Assembly: GCA_017459865.1 (NCBI GenBank)
Contig: JAFUCD010000002.1
Coordinates: 1 to 64,000, forward strand
DNA: 64,000 nt
Direction of reading: 5' to 3'
From: Oscillospiraceae bacterium
Lineage (GTDB): Bacteria; Bacillota_A; Clostridia; Oscillospirales; Oscillospiraceae
The notes below the pieces were generated by a model. That model made no database searches. It saw nothing but the letters and a program-made list of their open reading frames with translations, and had not been told where the DNA came from. The position numbers and the translations under genes are program-made. This document shows positions 1-8,871 of the stretch, in pieces (positions within the stretch are counted from its first letter, which is position 1; every line of letters starts with the position of its first letter).

Positions 1-36
1 TACTGCCCCGGCGGCAATGAAGCAATGAATCAGCAG

Positions 37-65
37 CAGTACGCTGACGGAAAGTCGGCGTACTG
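37..65. repeat. Hairpin, left flanking duplication of repeat element A1
   Basis: An inverted repeat (AGTACGCTGAC, short loop, GTCGGCGTACT) that could be the terminator of a gene left of the window. Bases 41-65 recur at 451-475 with only two changes, on the other side of element A1, so the pair looks like a duplication created when the element inserted. No T-run follows directly because the element begins within a few bases. Confidence 0.7.
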
Positions 66-71
66 ATGTTG

Positions 72-449
72 AGACTGCCAAAAAACTATGCTTCTGACTT
101 GCGAAACAGAGCAGCGGGGGAGCTGCGTCGGACTGACTTGCGCAAGTCACCATAAGAGGCAGAACCTCTTATGGATGACGGCGAAAGTCATTCCTCCTTC
201 ACCAACATGCACAAGCGTGTGCATGTTGGAAAGGAAGACCGGGGAAGCGGATATGGAGCCGGTGCGCATACGCGCAGCTGCGGAATGGAGCGCGCCCGGT
301 CTGACGTTAAGACCGCCTCGAGTCAAATCCAACGTCGCCGCAAATCGACTGAAAACCCTTGGTTTTCAGTCGATTTGCTGTTTGCACAGCAAACATATCG
401 GCGACTGCGCAGCTTGTCAAAAAGTCCGTCAAGGACTTTTTGACAAGCT
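72..449. mobile_element. Hairpin-rich repeat element A, long copy (A1), MITE-like
   Basis: This 378-bp block shares its left end (72-122) and right end (about 310-449) with the shorter copy at 31415-31620. Its ends are imperfect inverted repeats: AGACTGCCAAAAAA at the left, and AGCTTGTCAAAAAG when the right end is read on the other strand. Internally it is a chain of hairpins, for example AAATCGACTGAAAAC paired with GTTTTCAGTCGATTT at 351-385 and GCTTGTCAAAAAGTCC paired with GGACTTTTTGACAAGC near 412-448. The middle 123-310 is absent from the other copy and holds further hairpins (CATAAGAGG/CCTCTTATG, AACATGCAC/GTGCATGTT). No protein is convincingly encoded. It is probably a non-autonomous mobile or structured RNA repeat; the class is inferred. 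Confidence 0.75.
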
Positions 450-450
450 G

Positions 451-475
451 ACGCTGACGAAAAGTCAGCGTACTG
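451..475. repeat. Right flanking duplication of element A1
   Basis: A near copy of 41-65 (23 of 25 bases identical) immediately outside the right end of element A1. It is itself a hairpin (CGCTGAC/GTCAGCG). Bases 476-704 between here and gdhA are AT-rich; they must hold the gdhA promoter but show no clear TTGACA/TATAAT pair. Confidence 0.65.
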
Positions 476-689
476 TTGTTTTTTAGCCGCGGGTTATTCC
501 ATTTTTTAATAGAAGCATAAGAATTTGTTAATGTTGCTGAATCGAACACCGTTAATTACATCGCAATCTAGCGTTTTGCACAAAACTTGAAAAATATTTT
601 CTTTCGAATTCACTAATTGCATTCTGCCCGCAAGGGTAGTAAACTGAACATGGATCCAAGGGGATTCATTCCCGGCTCCGGTGTTTTGA

Positions 690-2075
<1,386 letters not shown>

Positions 2076-2111
2076 TCCTGCGTCCGTGTGACATCGTAAA
2101 CAAATAAAAAG

Positions 2112-2150
2112 ATTCCCTCTGCGGACCTCCAACCGCAGAGGGAATTTTTG
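2112..2150 (+). terminator. Intrinsic terminator of gdhA
   Basis: A perfect 13-bp stem (ATTCCCTCTGCGG / CCGCAGAGGGAAT) followed by TTTTT, placed 36 bases after the gdhA stop. It also separates gdhA from the convergent SGNH gene. Confidence 0.9.
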
Positions 2151-2158
2151 CGCAATTT

Positions 2159-2872
2159 TTATTCCGTAAACAGCGTGTCATAGATCGCCTGCGCGATCGC
2201 CCTGTTCCCGTCTGCATCCGGGTGGACCCCGTCGGGGAACCACTCGGGATGGTCGCGGGTGGCGGCGTAGAGATCCACGACCGTAACGCCCTTTTCGGCG
2301 CAGACCTCGGAGAGGATCGCCCGGACCTCGGCGAGCGTGTTGTCCGACATGCCGAACGAGGCGATGTCGCCGCTCACCGGATAGATGCACGGCGGCAGGA
2401 GGAAGACGACCTGATCCGCGCCGAGCGCCGCAGCGTGCGCGTCGATCAGCGCTTCCGCGCTCGCGCGAAAGGCGTCCGCGTGAAACAGGGAGGGGGAGGC
2501 GTCGTTCGTGCCGAACTGCAGCAGCACCATGTCCGCCCCGGCGTTCAGCGCGGGGGAGGCATAGACCGATGCCTCGTGCAGCGTCTCGCCCGGCGTTCCG
2601 TATGCGATCACGCGCGCGCGTTCGCCGAGCAGCTCCTGCAGATACGCGCTGAACATCTCATCATTTGTATAGACGCCGTAGCCCGCGGTGATGCTGTCTC
2701 CCATGCAGACGATCAATGGGCGATCGGCGGCTGCCGACGGCTCCGGCGCGGTCGGCGCAGCGGAGGCGGCCGGCGTGCCGGTCGGGTCGGGGGAGGGCTC
2801 CGGCTGCGCCGCGCAGCCGGAGAGCAGGAGCAGCGCCGCGGCACAGCTCAGAAACGCGCCGCGCGCTGTCAT
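2159..2872 (-). CDS. SGNH/GDSL-family hydrolase lipoprotein
   Basis: A 237-residue exported esterase or acyl hydrolase of the SGNH superfamily. Residues 1-20 form a lipoprotein signal ending in the lipobox LSGC (Cys20), followed by a Pro/Ala/Ser/Thr-rich linker to about residue 50. Catalytic blocks are visible: block I GDSIT (Ser60), GTND (Asn123) and DGVHP near residues 214-218 giving the Asp/His pair. The substrate cannot be read from sequence. The ATG overlaps the stop of the carbonic anhydrase gene by 4 bases (ATGA), with GGAG 8 bases ahead, so the two are translationally coupled. It is the last gene of the leftward run. Confidence 0.88.
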   Translation of the reverse strand: MTARGAFLSCAAALLLLSGCAAQPEPSPDPTGTPAASAAPTAPEPSAAADRPLIVCMGDSITAGYGVYTNDEMFSAYLQELLGERARVIAYGTPGETLHEASVYASPALNAGADMVLLQFGTNDASPSLFHADAFRASAEALIDAHAAALGADQVVFLLPPCIYPVSGDIASFGMSDNTLAEVRAILSEVCAEKGVTVVDLYAATRDHPEWFPDGVHPDADGNRAIAQAIYDTLFTE

Positions 2873-3423
2873 GACAGAAACTCCACGGCGCCGGTGTCCA
2901 CATGGTACAGCGCGGCGCGGACCTGCAGACCCGCCTCCTCCTGATGGCGGATCTCGAGACTCTCCTCGATGCGCCGGACGCTGTGCAGGGCGTTTAAGCG
3001 GCAGGCCGTCTCCTCGTCCTGCTCATCCGCGACGGCGAGCGCGATCTCGTCCGTGATGAACCGGATGAAGCCCTCCGGGTCATGGTGCATGGCGGCGTCC
3101 ACCGCGCCGCAGCGCGTGTGCCCCAGCACGACGAGCAGCTTCGCGCCGAGATGGGACGCTGCATACTCGATGCTGCCGAGCTGGTGGTTGTCGATGACGT
3201 TGCCCGCCACGCGGATCACGAAGAGCTCGCCGATGCCCGCGTCAAAGATCGCCTCCGGGATCACGCGCGAGTCTGAGCACGCGATCACGATGGCGTAGGG
3301 CTGCTGCCCGTGCTCCGCGGTGTGCAGGCGGATCTCCGCGCCCGTGTCGCCGATGGTGTGTTCTCCGGCGCAGTACGCCGCGTTTCCGGCGCGCAGCCGC
3401 GCCAGAGCCTCTTTTGCTGTCAT
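2869..3423 (-). CDS. Beta-class carbonic anhydrase
   Basis: This 184-residue cytoplasmic enzyme would interconvert CO2 and bicarbonate. The zinc ligands and catalytic Asp/Arg dyad of the beta class are all present: CSDSR (Cys49, Asp51, Arg53) and GHTRCG (His102, Cys105). Length suits the short prokaryotic beta-CA type. It lies 17 bases downstream of the GDPD-like gene and overlaps the SGNH lipoprotein gene by 4 bases, so the three are probably co-transcribed. The start has GTGAGG 7 bases upstream. Confidence 0.93.
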   Translation of the reverse strand: MTAKEALARLRAGNAAYCAGEHTIGDTGAEIRLHTAEHGQQPYAIVIACSDSRVIPEAIFDAGIGELFVIRVAGNVIDNHQLGSIEYAASHLGAKLLVVLGHTRCGAVDAAMHHDPEGFIRFITDEIALAVADEQDEETACRLNALHSVRRIEESLEIRHQEEAGLQVRAALYHVDTGAVEFLS

Positions 3424-3440
3424 GGTTTCGCCTCACTTTC

Positions 3441-4748
3441 TCATTGTGCCGCGGCGCGCACGTCGCCGTAGTCCGTGTACATGCCGTAGGCGCCCGCGGA
3501 CGCCCATTTGGTCTGCTCTGCCGGTTCGTTCGGCGTATAGACATATACCGGGATCCCCGTGGAGACCAGATAGTCGAACACGTCCCGGACGGAATCCTGC
3601 GCCGCGATGGTCACGGCGAGGATCCGGCTGCTGCCGATGAAGTCCGCCAGACGCTCGAGATCCCGGTACTCCGCCCAGGGGATGCGGTACATGGTCAGAA
3701 TGATGTTCTCATAGCCCAGCGCGCAGATTGGCTCATATTCGTCGATGCTGTAGATCTGCACGATCATCCGGTCGCGCAGGTCGGGATAGTGCTCGGCGAG
3801 CCATTGCATCGCGCGCACATTGTCCTCCTTGACGTCGGTCACGATCATGGCGTCCGGATGCGCCTCCAGCCATGGCTTCAGCAGCTTGGGCGTGAAGGAT
3901 TGGAAGGCGGGGTTTTCGGCGTTCACGCGCTCAAACTCCGTGCTCGACAGCGGGATCTCCATCGACAGCCCCAGCTGGTGCCGCACCAGATTCCCCCAGT
4001 CGTGGAGGCAGGCGAGCGCGCCGTCGCTCGTCCAGTTGAAGTCGAGCTCCAGCCAGCGATAGCCCGCGTCATAGGAATGGTTTGCCGCCTCGATGCTGTT
4101 GGTGTGCAGCTGCCCGTCGGCTGTTATGCCGCCCATGTGGAGAATGAAGTGCGGCAGATCGTGCCGCTCCGGACGCAGCTTTCCCGTGGCGCGCAGCGAG
4201 AGGGCGCCGTCGGCGCTCCGCGCGCTGCTCAGACACAGCGGTCCGCTGCAGAGCTCCACCGTCAGCGGGAGATAGGTCACGCCCCGGTATTCCAGAAACG
4301 GATAGGGCGCCTCGGCGTTGTCGTATGGCACGCCGACCACGGTGATCGGGCAGTCGAGCACCGCGGCGCTGCTGCGCTTGGGGTTGGGCAGCGCCCGGGT
4401 CTCGGGGGCGTCCGGCTGCGCTTCTCCGGTCACGGAGACGGAGAGCCCCGCCTCCGCCGTACGCTCCATTTTCAGCCCGAGACTGCCCACGGCGGTCTCC
4501 GGCAGATAGGTCACGCCGCGATAGGACAGCAGCGGATAGGCCGCCCTGCGGTTGTCCCATTCCTGTCCGCCCAGCGTGACCGGCTGCGTCGGGAGCGTGA
4601 CGGTCACGGCGGTGTCCGCCCGGTGCCGAAGCAGCGCCAGCGCGACGGCGGCGGCGATCAGAACGAGGATCAGCACCCGCGCAAGACGCCGCCCGGAGCG
4701 CGGCAGCCGCGGCTTCGGCAGGACAAGGGTTCGGTTTTTGATCTTCAA
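3441..4748 (-). CDS. Membrane-anchored PI-PLC/GDPD-superfamily phosphodiesterase
   Basis: A 435-residue protein with a basic N-terminus, one membrane anchor (about 22-41), two related stalk-like repeats (about 55-85 and 135-165, each with a ...YRGVTYLP motif) and a C-terminal TIM-barrel domain of the glycerophosphodiester phosphodiesterase / PI-PLC superfamily from about residue 200. Active-site positions visible are His204 (HMGG, where classical GDPD has HRG), Asn217, Glu234 and Asp236 (ELDF) and His249 (HDW). This HxGG...TNS variant occurs in uncharacterised members of the superfamily, so the substrate (glycerophosphodiester, teichoic acid or inositol lipid) is open. It starts 46 bases after yolD with an AGGGGG ribosome site. 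Confidence 0.8.
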   Translation of the reverse strand: MKIKNRTLVLPKPRLPRSGRRLARVLILVLIAAAVALALLRHRADTAVTVTLPTQPVTLGGQEWDNRRAAYPLLSYRGVTYLPETAVGSLGLKMERTAEAGLSVSVTGEAQPDAPETRALPNPKRSSAAVLDCPITVVGVPYDNAEAPYPFLEYRGVTYLPLTVELCSGPLCLSSARSADGALSLRATGKLRPERHDLPHFILHMGGITADGQLHTNSIEAANHSYDAGYRWLELDFNWTSDGALACLHDWGNLVRHQLGLSMEIPLSSTEFERVNAENPAFQSFTPKLLKPWLEAHPDAMIVTDVKEDNVRAMQWLAEHYPDLRDRMIVQIYSIDEYEPICALGYENIILTMYRIPWAEYRDLERLADFIGSSRILAVTIAAQDSVRDVFDYLVSTGIPVYVYTPNEPAEQTKWASAGAYGMYTDYGDVRAAAQ

Positions 4749-4794
4749 TGCAACGCTTCCCCCTCTGCGTGCTTTCGTTCCGGTGAGATCCCGG

Positions 4795-5133
4795 TTACAG
4801 TCTCTGCAGATCCAGCAGATCGGCGAAGGCGATGCGCGTCACGCCGATGGTGAGCGTGTGCGTCACGCCGTCGATCGCCGCAACATAGCCGGTGATCACG
4901 CGCTGCGCGCCCCGGCGATAGTACCGCGCGGTCACGCGGTCGTCCGGCTGCAGGGCGCAGAGTGCATCATTTAAGTCCGCGCAGCGCTCCTCCGGCAGGA
5001 TGGGGCGCTCGGTGCGCTCACGCTCTCGCCGCTTGCGCTCCAGCGCCGCGCCAAGTCCGCTCAGCGCGTCAAAGGGCGCGAACTGCTTGGCGCGCTGGGA
5101 TGGGGGCATCTTTGCCCGGATCGCTTCAGCCAC
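4795..5133 (-). CDS. YolD-like family protein
   Basis: A 112-residue YolD-like protein. Family members are small and commonly sit beside Y-family polymerase genes of the UvrX/YqjW type in Bacillota. The conserved core PPSQRAKQFAPFDALSGL is at the N-terminus and a Lys/Arg/Glu-rich helix follows. The GTG at 5133 is chosen because GGAGG lies 7 bases upstream and the product then starts with VAEAIRAKMPP. It overlaps the polymerase stop by 8 bases. The biochemical role of the family is poorly known; the operon position suggests the SOS response. Confidence 0.85.
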   Translation of the reverse strand: MAEAIRAKMPPSQRAKQFAPFDALSGLGAALERKRRERERTERPILPEERCADLNDALCALQPDDRVTARYYRRGAQRVITGYVAAIDGVTHTLTIGVTRIAFADLLDLQRL

Positions 5134-6397
5134 TTTTGTGTCCTCCGATCTGTCCGTTGCGCTCGATGGCGGTGGCGCAGTCTGTGAGATCCACGCCCTT
5201 GAGCACGGCGTTCTTGCCATAGCGCTGCTTGAGCGCCAGCACCGTCTGCTGCAGCTTGCGGTCGCGCTGCAGCGTCTCGCGCGTGTCGCCGTCGAGCAGG
5301 GAATATTGATATGCGTCCGTCTCGGGCGCGAGCTGGTTGCAGCTGATGTTCACGCGCCGGATCGCCCGCTGCGGCGAAACGACGCGGTCATAGACCTCCA
5401 GCGCCGCGCGCACCAGCGCCCGGGCGCTGTTCGTCTCGGTCTCGAGGGAAGCGGTGCCGCTCGCGCTGTCGTGCCGCTCGCGCCCGGAGTAGCCGATCCA
5501 GATCGTCACGGAGCGCGTCGCCACGCCCTCGGCCATCATGTCGAGCGCGAGCTGCTCCATCATCTCGCGCAGGATGACCTTGCCCTCCTCAAAGGCATAG
5601 TCGCGCATGAGCACCTGACCGCTCGAGAGCGAGCGGGAGGCGGTGTGATAGTGGTGGATGTCCTCCATCGTCGTGCTCTCGCGGCCCCAGGCGTGGTCGA
5701 TCAGCAGTTCCGCGTCGATGCCGAAGCTCTTGTAGAGCGCGTCCACGTCCGCGTGGGCGACGTCGCGCATCGTGTACAGCCCCAGACGCTCCAGCCGCCG
5801 GACCGTGCCGGGACCGATGCGCCAGAAATCCGTGAGCGGGCGGTGCGTCCAGAGCGTCTCGCAATAGGTCTTCTCGTCCAGCTCCGCGATGAAATCCGGC
5901 GCGTGCTTGGCGTGGATGTCCAGCGCGATCTTCGCCAGATAGAGATTCGTGCCGACGCCGCAGGTGGCGCGGATGCCGAGCCGGTCGCGCACCTCGTTCA
6001 TCAGGAAGGCCGCCATCTGCCGGGGCGTGAACCCGTAGAGCGGCAGATACCGCGTCACATCCAGAAACACCTCGTCGATGGAGTAGACGTGCATGTCCTC
6101 CGGCGCGATGTGCTCCAGATAGATGCCGTAGATCTCGGCGGCGTAGTCGATATACAGCTGCATGCGCGGCACGGCCATGATATAGTCCAGATCCTTCGGG
6201 ATCTCATAGACACGGCAGCGGTTGCGCACGCCGAGCCGCTTGAGCTCCGGCGACACCGCGAGACAGATCGTGCCCGTGGACCGCTCCGGATCCGCGACCA
6301 CGAGCCGCGCCTTCATGGGGTCGAGCCCGCGCTCCACACACTCTACCGAGGCATAAAACGACTTTAAGTCGATGCAGAGATAGGTGTGCTGCTTCAT
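5126..6397 (-). CDS. Y-family DNA polymerase (UmuC/DinB type)
   Basis: An error-prone translesion polymerase of 423 residues. The metal-binding motifs are clear: CIDLKSFYASVEC near the N-terminus (Asp10) and YSIDEVFLD (Asp108, Glu109). The palm/thumb region with helix-hairpin-helix (WRIGPGTVRRLERLG) follows, then the little-finger domain. The form resembles Bacillus UvrX/YqjW, usually paired with YolD as here. It begins 4 bases after the lexA stop, so it belongs to the LexA-controlled transcript. Confidence 0.92.
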   Translation of the reverse strand: MKQHTYLCIDLKSFYASVECVERGLDPMKARLVVADPERSTGTICLAVSPELKRLGVRNRCRVYEIPKDLDYIMAVPRMQLYIDYAAEIYGIYLEHIAPEDMHVYSIDEVFLDVTRYLPLYGFTPRQMAAFLMNEVRDRLGIRATCGVGTNLYLAKIALDIHAKHAPDFIAELDEKTYCETLWTHRPLTDFWRIGPGTVRRLERLGLYTMRDVAHADVDALYKSFGIDAELLIDHAWGRESTTMEDIHHYHTASRSLSSGQVLMRDYAFEEGKVILREMMEQLALDMMAEGVATRSVTIWIGYSGRERHDSASGTASLETETNSARALVRAALEVYDRVVSPQRAIRRVNISCNQLAPETDAYQYSLLDGDTRETLQRDRKLQQTVLALKQRYGKNAVLKGVDLTDCATAIERNGQIGGHKSG

Positions 6398-6401
6398 GGC
6401 C

Positions 6402-7019
6402 TTACACCCGGCTGCCGAAGCGGTGCATCACGCCCACGGCCACGCCCTGCACCTGCAGCGCGTCGACCGGGATATCCGGGTACTGCGCGCGGTCGGCGTT
6501 GCACGAGCGCAGCACGAGCCGGTCTTCCTCGCGGGCGAGCAGCTTCAGGTTGCTCAGCCCCTCGTTATACAGCGCCACGACGATGTCGCCCTCGTGGGCG
6601 GTGTTCTGCTTGCGGATCACGACGTAGTCGCCCGGGCTGATACCCGCATCCAGCATCGACTCGCCCTTCGCCACGAGCACGAAGAAATCGCCCTCGCCGT
6701 AAAAGCTCTCGGGCAGGCGGATGTACTCCAGCACGTCCTCTTCCTCCCATTGTCCGGGACCGCAGCTGACCGAGCCGAGCACCGGCGCGCTCATCATGCG
6801 GACCTCCTTGTGGATGCGGGGCGTGTTGATGCTCCGGCGACCCTCGTAGCGCAGCTCGCCGGACTGCTTCATGTCCACCAGATAGCGGTGCACGGTCGCC
6901 ACGGGCAGCCCTGTGCCCTCGGCGATCTCGCGCACGGAGGGAGGTGCGGCGCTCTCGTCATAAAAGGAATTGATATACGCCAGGATCGTGGCGCGTCTGC
7001 CTTCGTCAAGCTTTCGCAT
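6402..7019 (-). CDS. lexA: LexA-type SOS repressor
   Basis: A 205-residue self-cleaving repressor: winged-helix DNA-binding domain (1-65, recognition helix near LPVATVHRYL), then a C-terminal S24 protease domain. Catalytic Ser121 (KGESM) and Lys159 (SNLKLL) are present. The cleavage site reads VLGSVSCGPG, a Cys86-Gly87 bond like UmuD rather than the Ala-Gly of E. coli LexA. It heads an operon with the Y-family polymerase and yolD. Its promoter is excellent and a palindrome overlaps the predicted start of transcription, consistent with autoregulation. LexA is preferred over a UmuD-like identity because of the intact DNA-binding domain. Confidence 0.93.
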   Translation of the reverse strand: MRKLDEGRRATILAYINSFYDESAAPPSVREIAEGTGLPVATVHRYLVDMKQSGELRYEGRRSINTPRIHKEVRMMSAPVLGSVSCGPGQWEEEDVLEYIRLPESFYGEGDFFVLVAKGESMLDAGISPGDYVVIRKQNTAHEGDIVVALYNEGLSNLKLLAREEDRLVLRSCNADRAQYPDIPVDALQVQGVAVGVMHRFGSRV

Positions 7020-7052
7020 GGGATCTGCCTCCTCAGGTTTGTGAAGTATACA

Positions 7053-7070
7053 AAACGAAACATATCGTTT
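7053..7070 (-). promoter_or_regulatory. Candidate LexA operator
   Basis: An inverted repeat AAACGA-N6-TCGTTT located at about +1 of the predicted lexA transcript. It resembles a degenerate form of the Bacillota LexA box (CGAAC-N4-GTTCG). Related CGAAACGAAA half-sites are found further upstream near 7120-7130 on the same strand. Binding is inferred from position and symmetry. Confidence 0.6.
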
Positions 7071-7075
7071 TCTAT

Positions 7076-7105
7076 ATCATAACACACCCGGAAGCGCGTT
7101 GTCAA
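7076..7105 (-). promoter_or_regulatory. Sigma-A-type promoter of lexA operon
   Basis: On the minus strand TTGACA (7105-7100) and TATGAT (7081-7076) are separated by 18 bases. Transcription would start near 7069, inside the candidate operator. Confidence 0.8.
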
Positions 7106-7136
7106 GAGAAAATGAAAAGTTTCGTTTCGTGTGAGA

Positions 7137-7172
7137 GCAAAAATCTTCCCCGCTCAGAAGCGAGCGGGGAAG
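7137..7172 (-). terminator. Terminator of the HAAS-protein operon
   Basis: An 11-bp stem (CTTCCCCGCTC / GAGCGGGGAAG) followed on the minus strand by ATTTTTG. It lies just after the stop of the small membrane protein gene. Confidence 0.85.
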
Positions 7173-7180
7173 GGAATGCT

Positions 7181-7405
7181 TCAGCGTACGATCGCCTGTA
7201 CCCATTCGATGCAGCTGCGGATTGGCTGCTGCACGTTTTCGGACTGGAAGAATGCGACCATGTTGTCAAAGCCAAACATCTCGTTGGCAGTGTTCCAGAC
7301 GGTCTGCGGGCTGCCCTGCATGAGCAGACCCACGCCCAGCACAACCTCGCCGAGGATCAGTACGACGAGCGCGATGATCAATACGACCTTCCATGCTTTT
7401 TTCAT
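7181..7405 (-). CDS. Small single-pass membrane protein
   Basis: A 74-residue protein with one N-terminal hydrophobic helix (about 5-28) and a C-terminal amphipathic tail. No family recognised. It overlaps the stop of the upstream HAAS-domain gene by 4 bases (ATGA), so it is translated by coupling and probably works with that membrane protein. Its codon use is like its neighbours and it is closed by its own terminator, which supports a real gene. Confidence 0.75.
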   Translation of the reverse strand: MKKAWKVVLIIALVVLILGEVVLGVGLLMQGSPQTVWNTANEMFGFDNMVAFFQSENVQQPIRSCIEWVQAIVR

Positions 7406-8649
7406 ACGATCTCGACCTCCTTCCGGCTGAGACGCTTACCGCCGCGGGTCATGAGACGGACCCAGCCGCAGGTCACGCGCAGGAAGAACCAGATCGTGAA
7501 CCACAGCAGCACCAGACCGACCGCGAGCGCGGCGGCGGCTCCGCCGAAGCAGAGCAGCTTGTCCGGCAGTCCGAGCGGCGTCAGTCCCGTGAGCACCAGC
7601 AGCACAGCCGCGGCGAGCACGGCGGCGGCGACGGCCAGGAACGCAAGATTCAAAACCAGAAGCACCAGGAACACCGGCAGACCGATGACCAGACCCGGGA
7701 TGATGAAATACAGGATGGCGAGGAAGGTGTTGACCTTCGTGACCGTGAGCGGCTCGTCCTCTTCTTCGGCGTCCAGCTCGGGCATCTGATCGGAGAACAG
7801 CTCCTCGTCCTCGATGGCGTCGAGCGCTTCCGCCTCGGCCTCGGCGTCGATCTCCGGCAGCGCTTCGTCCTCCGCCTCCGCCGTCTCGGGCACTTCGGGC
7901 GCGAGCGGCTCGTCTTCGATGAAATTGTCGGTCTCCTCGACCGTCGGCGCTTCCGCGTCGAGCGCTTCCCGCGCGGGGGCGTCCAGATCGGCAGCCTCGG
8001 AGAAGAAGCCGCTGCCGTCGATCGGCTCTGCCGCTTCCGGCGCGGACTCGGCCGGGACCTCGGGCGTTTCGGGTTCGTCCTCCGGGAGCGCGTCCTCGGG
8101 CGCGCCGGTCTTCTTGCCGGTGAATACCTCGAACAGATCCAGCGGCGCATCCGTCTCGGCGTCCTCGGCGGCCGCCTCGGGGCCCTCCGGCGCCTCGTCG
8201 GGGACGGGCTCGTCCTCCGGCACCGGCTCGGACGCTTCGACCTCCGGCGCCTCGTCGGGGGCGTCGGCAGTCTCGTCGTCGACTGCTTCGGGCTCGGGTT
8301 CGGTCTCAGTCTCAGCCTCGGGCGCTTCGGTCTCCGATTCGGGGATCAGAAGCTCCGGCTGCGCGTCGAGGGAGCTGAGTGTGTCAAAATCGTCTTCCTG
8401 CTCCGGTTCGTCATCGGTCACGGAGTCGATCACGGCTGCCGCTTCCGGCGTGACGACACCGTTGTCCGCGTAACGGATCAGAGCGACGGCGACCTTCGTG
8501 GGGCTGCCGATATCATGGATGAGCTTCTGCTCATCCTCCGCCGCGTCGAACATGCGCTCCATCTTCTTGATGAGCACTTCGCGGGTATCCTCGTCGGTGA
8601 TCAGGCCGAGCAGGCTGCTGATCTCCGCCATATAGCTCTGTCTGTTGAT
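7402..8649 (-). CDS. HAAS-domain (DUF1700-like) membrane protein with acidic linker; apparent ATC start
   Basis: About 415 residues. The N-terminal 90 residues look like the HAAS domain (INRQSYMAEISSLL...IGSPTKVA), followed by a roughly 190-residue Glu/Asp/Pro/Ala-rich low-complexity linker and three or four hydrophobic segments at the C-terminus. HAAS proteins usually accompany PadR-type regulators or membrane signalling; the function is unknown. The start is odd: a perfect TCACCTCC complement (GGAGGTGA, 8655-8662) lies 5 bases before an in-frame ATC at 8649, and the protein then starts INRQ, where relatives are expected to start with Met. The first in-frame ATG, at 8631, is too far from that site. 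Confidence 0.75.
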   Translation of the reverse strand: MNRQSYMAEISSLLGLITDEDTREVLIKKMERMFDAAEDEQKLIHDIGSPTKVAVALIRYADNGVVTPEAAAVIDSVTDDEPEQEDDFDTLSSLDAQPELLIPESETEAPEAETETEPEPEAVDDETADAPDEAPEVEASEPVPEDEPVPDEAPEGPEAAAEDAETDAPLDLFEVFTGKKTGAPEDALPEDEPETPEVPAESAPEAAEPIDGSGFFSEAADLDAPAREALDAEAPTVEETDNFIEDEPLAPEVPETAEAEDEALPEIDAEAEAEALDAIEDEELFSDQMPELDAEEEDEPLTVTKVNTFLAILYFIIPGLVIGLPVFLVLLVLNLAFLAVAAAVLAAAVLLVLTGLTPLGLPDKLLCFGGAAAALAVGLVLLWFTIWFFLRVTCGWVRLMTRGGKRLSRKEVEIV

Positions 8650-8654
8650 AGGTG

Positions 8655-8662
8655 TCACCTCC
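8655..8662 (-). promoter_or_regulatory. Strong ribosome site preceding an ATC codon
   Basis: GGAGGTGA on the minus strand, with 5-base spacing to ATC (8649-8647). It decides the proposed start of the HAAS-domain gene. In the forward direction an in-frame GTG overlaps this site and cannot use it. Confidence 0.65.
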
Positions 8663-8789
8663 AGCTGGCGCGTCGGGGGCGCTGCCCATTCGACGCTGTA
8701 CCATTGAAATATTATATGGGACGATGGGCGCATCGTCAAGAGTGAAAATCGAATTTTCTGCCGGAAAGCGTCAAATCACAGGGTTTTGC

Positions 8790-8818
8790 TTGACAAGACG
8801 CACAGAATTTCATACAAT
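8790..8818 (+). promoter_or_regulatory. Promoter of proS
   Basis: TTGACA (8790-8795), a 17-base spacer and TACAAT (8813-8818). The leader is only about 45 bases, so there is no room for a T-box. Confidence 0.85.
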
Positions 8819-8871
8819 AATTTAGTTATATTGTACCCTGACGATTTTTCATACAAGGAGATTCAACAGCT

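Noticed and set aside
88..486. ORFs inside repeat element A1
   Set aside because: The frames follow hairpin arms, are not kept in copy A2 and lack ribosome sites.
4795..5220. Longer yolD-like frame starting at 5220
   Set aside because: The extra 29 codons lie inside the polymerase gene; the GTG at 5133 has a good ribosome site and the family N-terminus.
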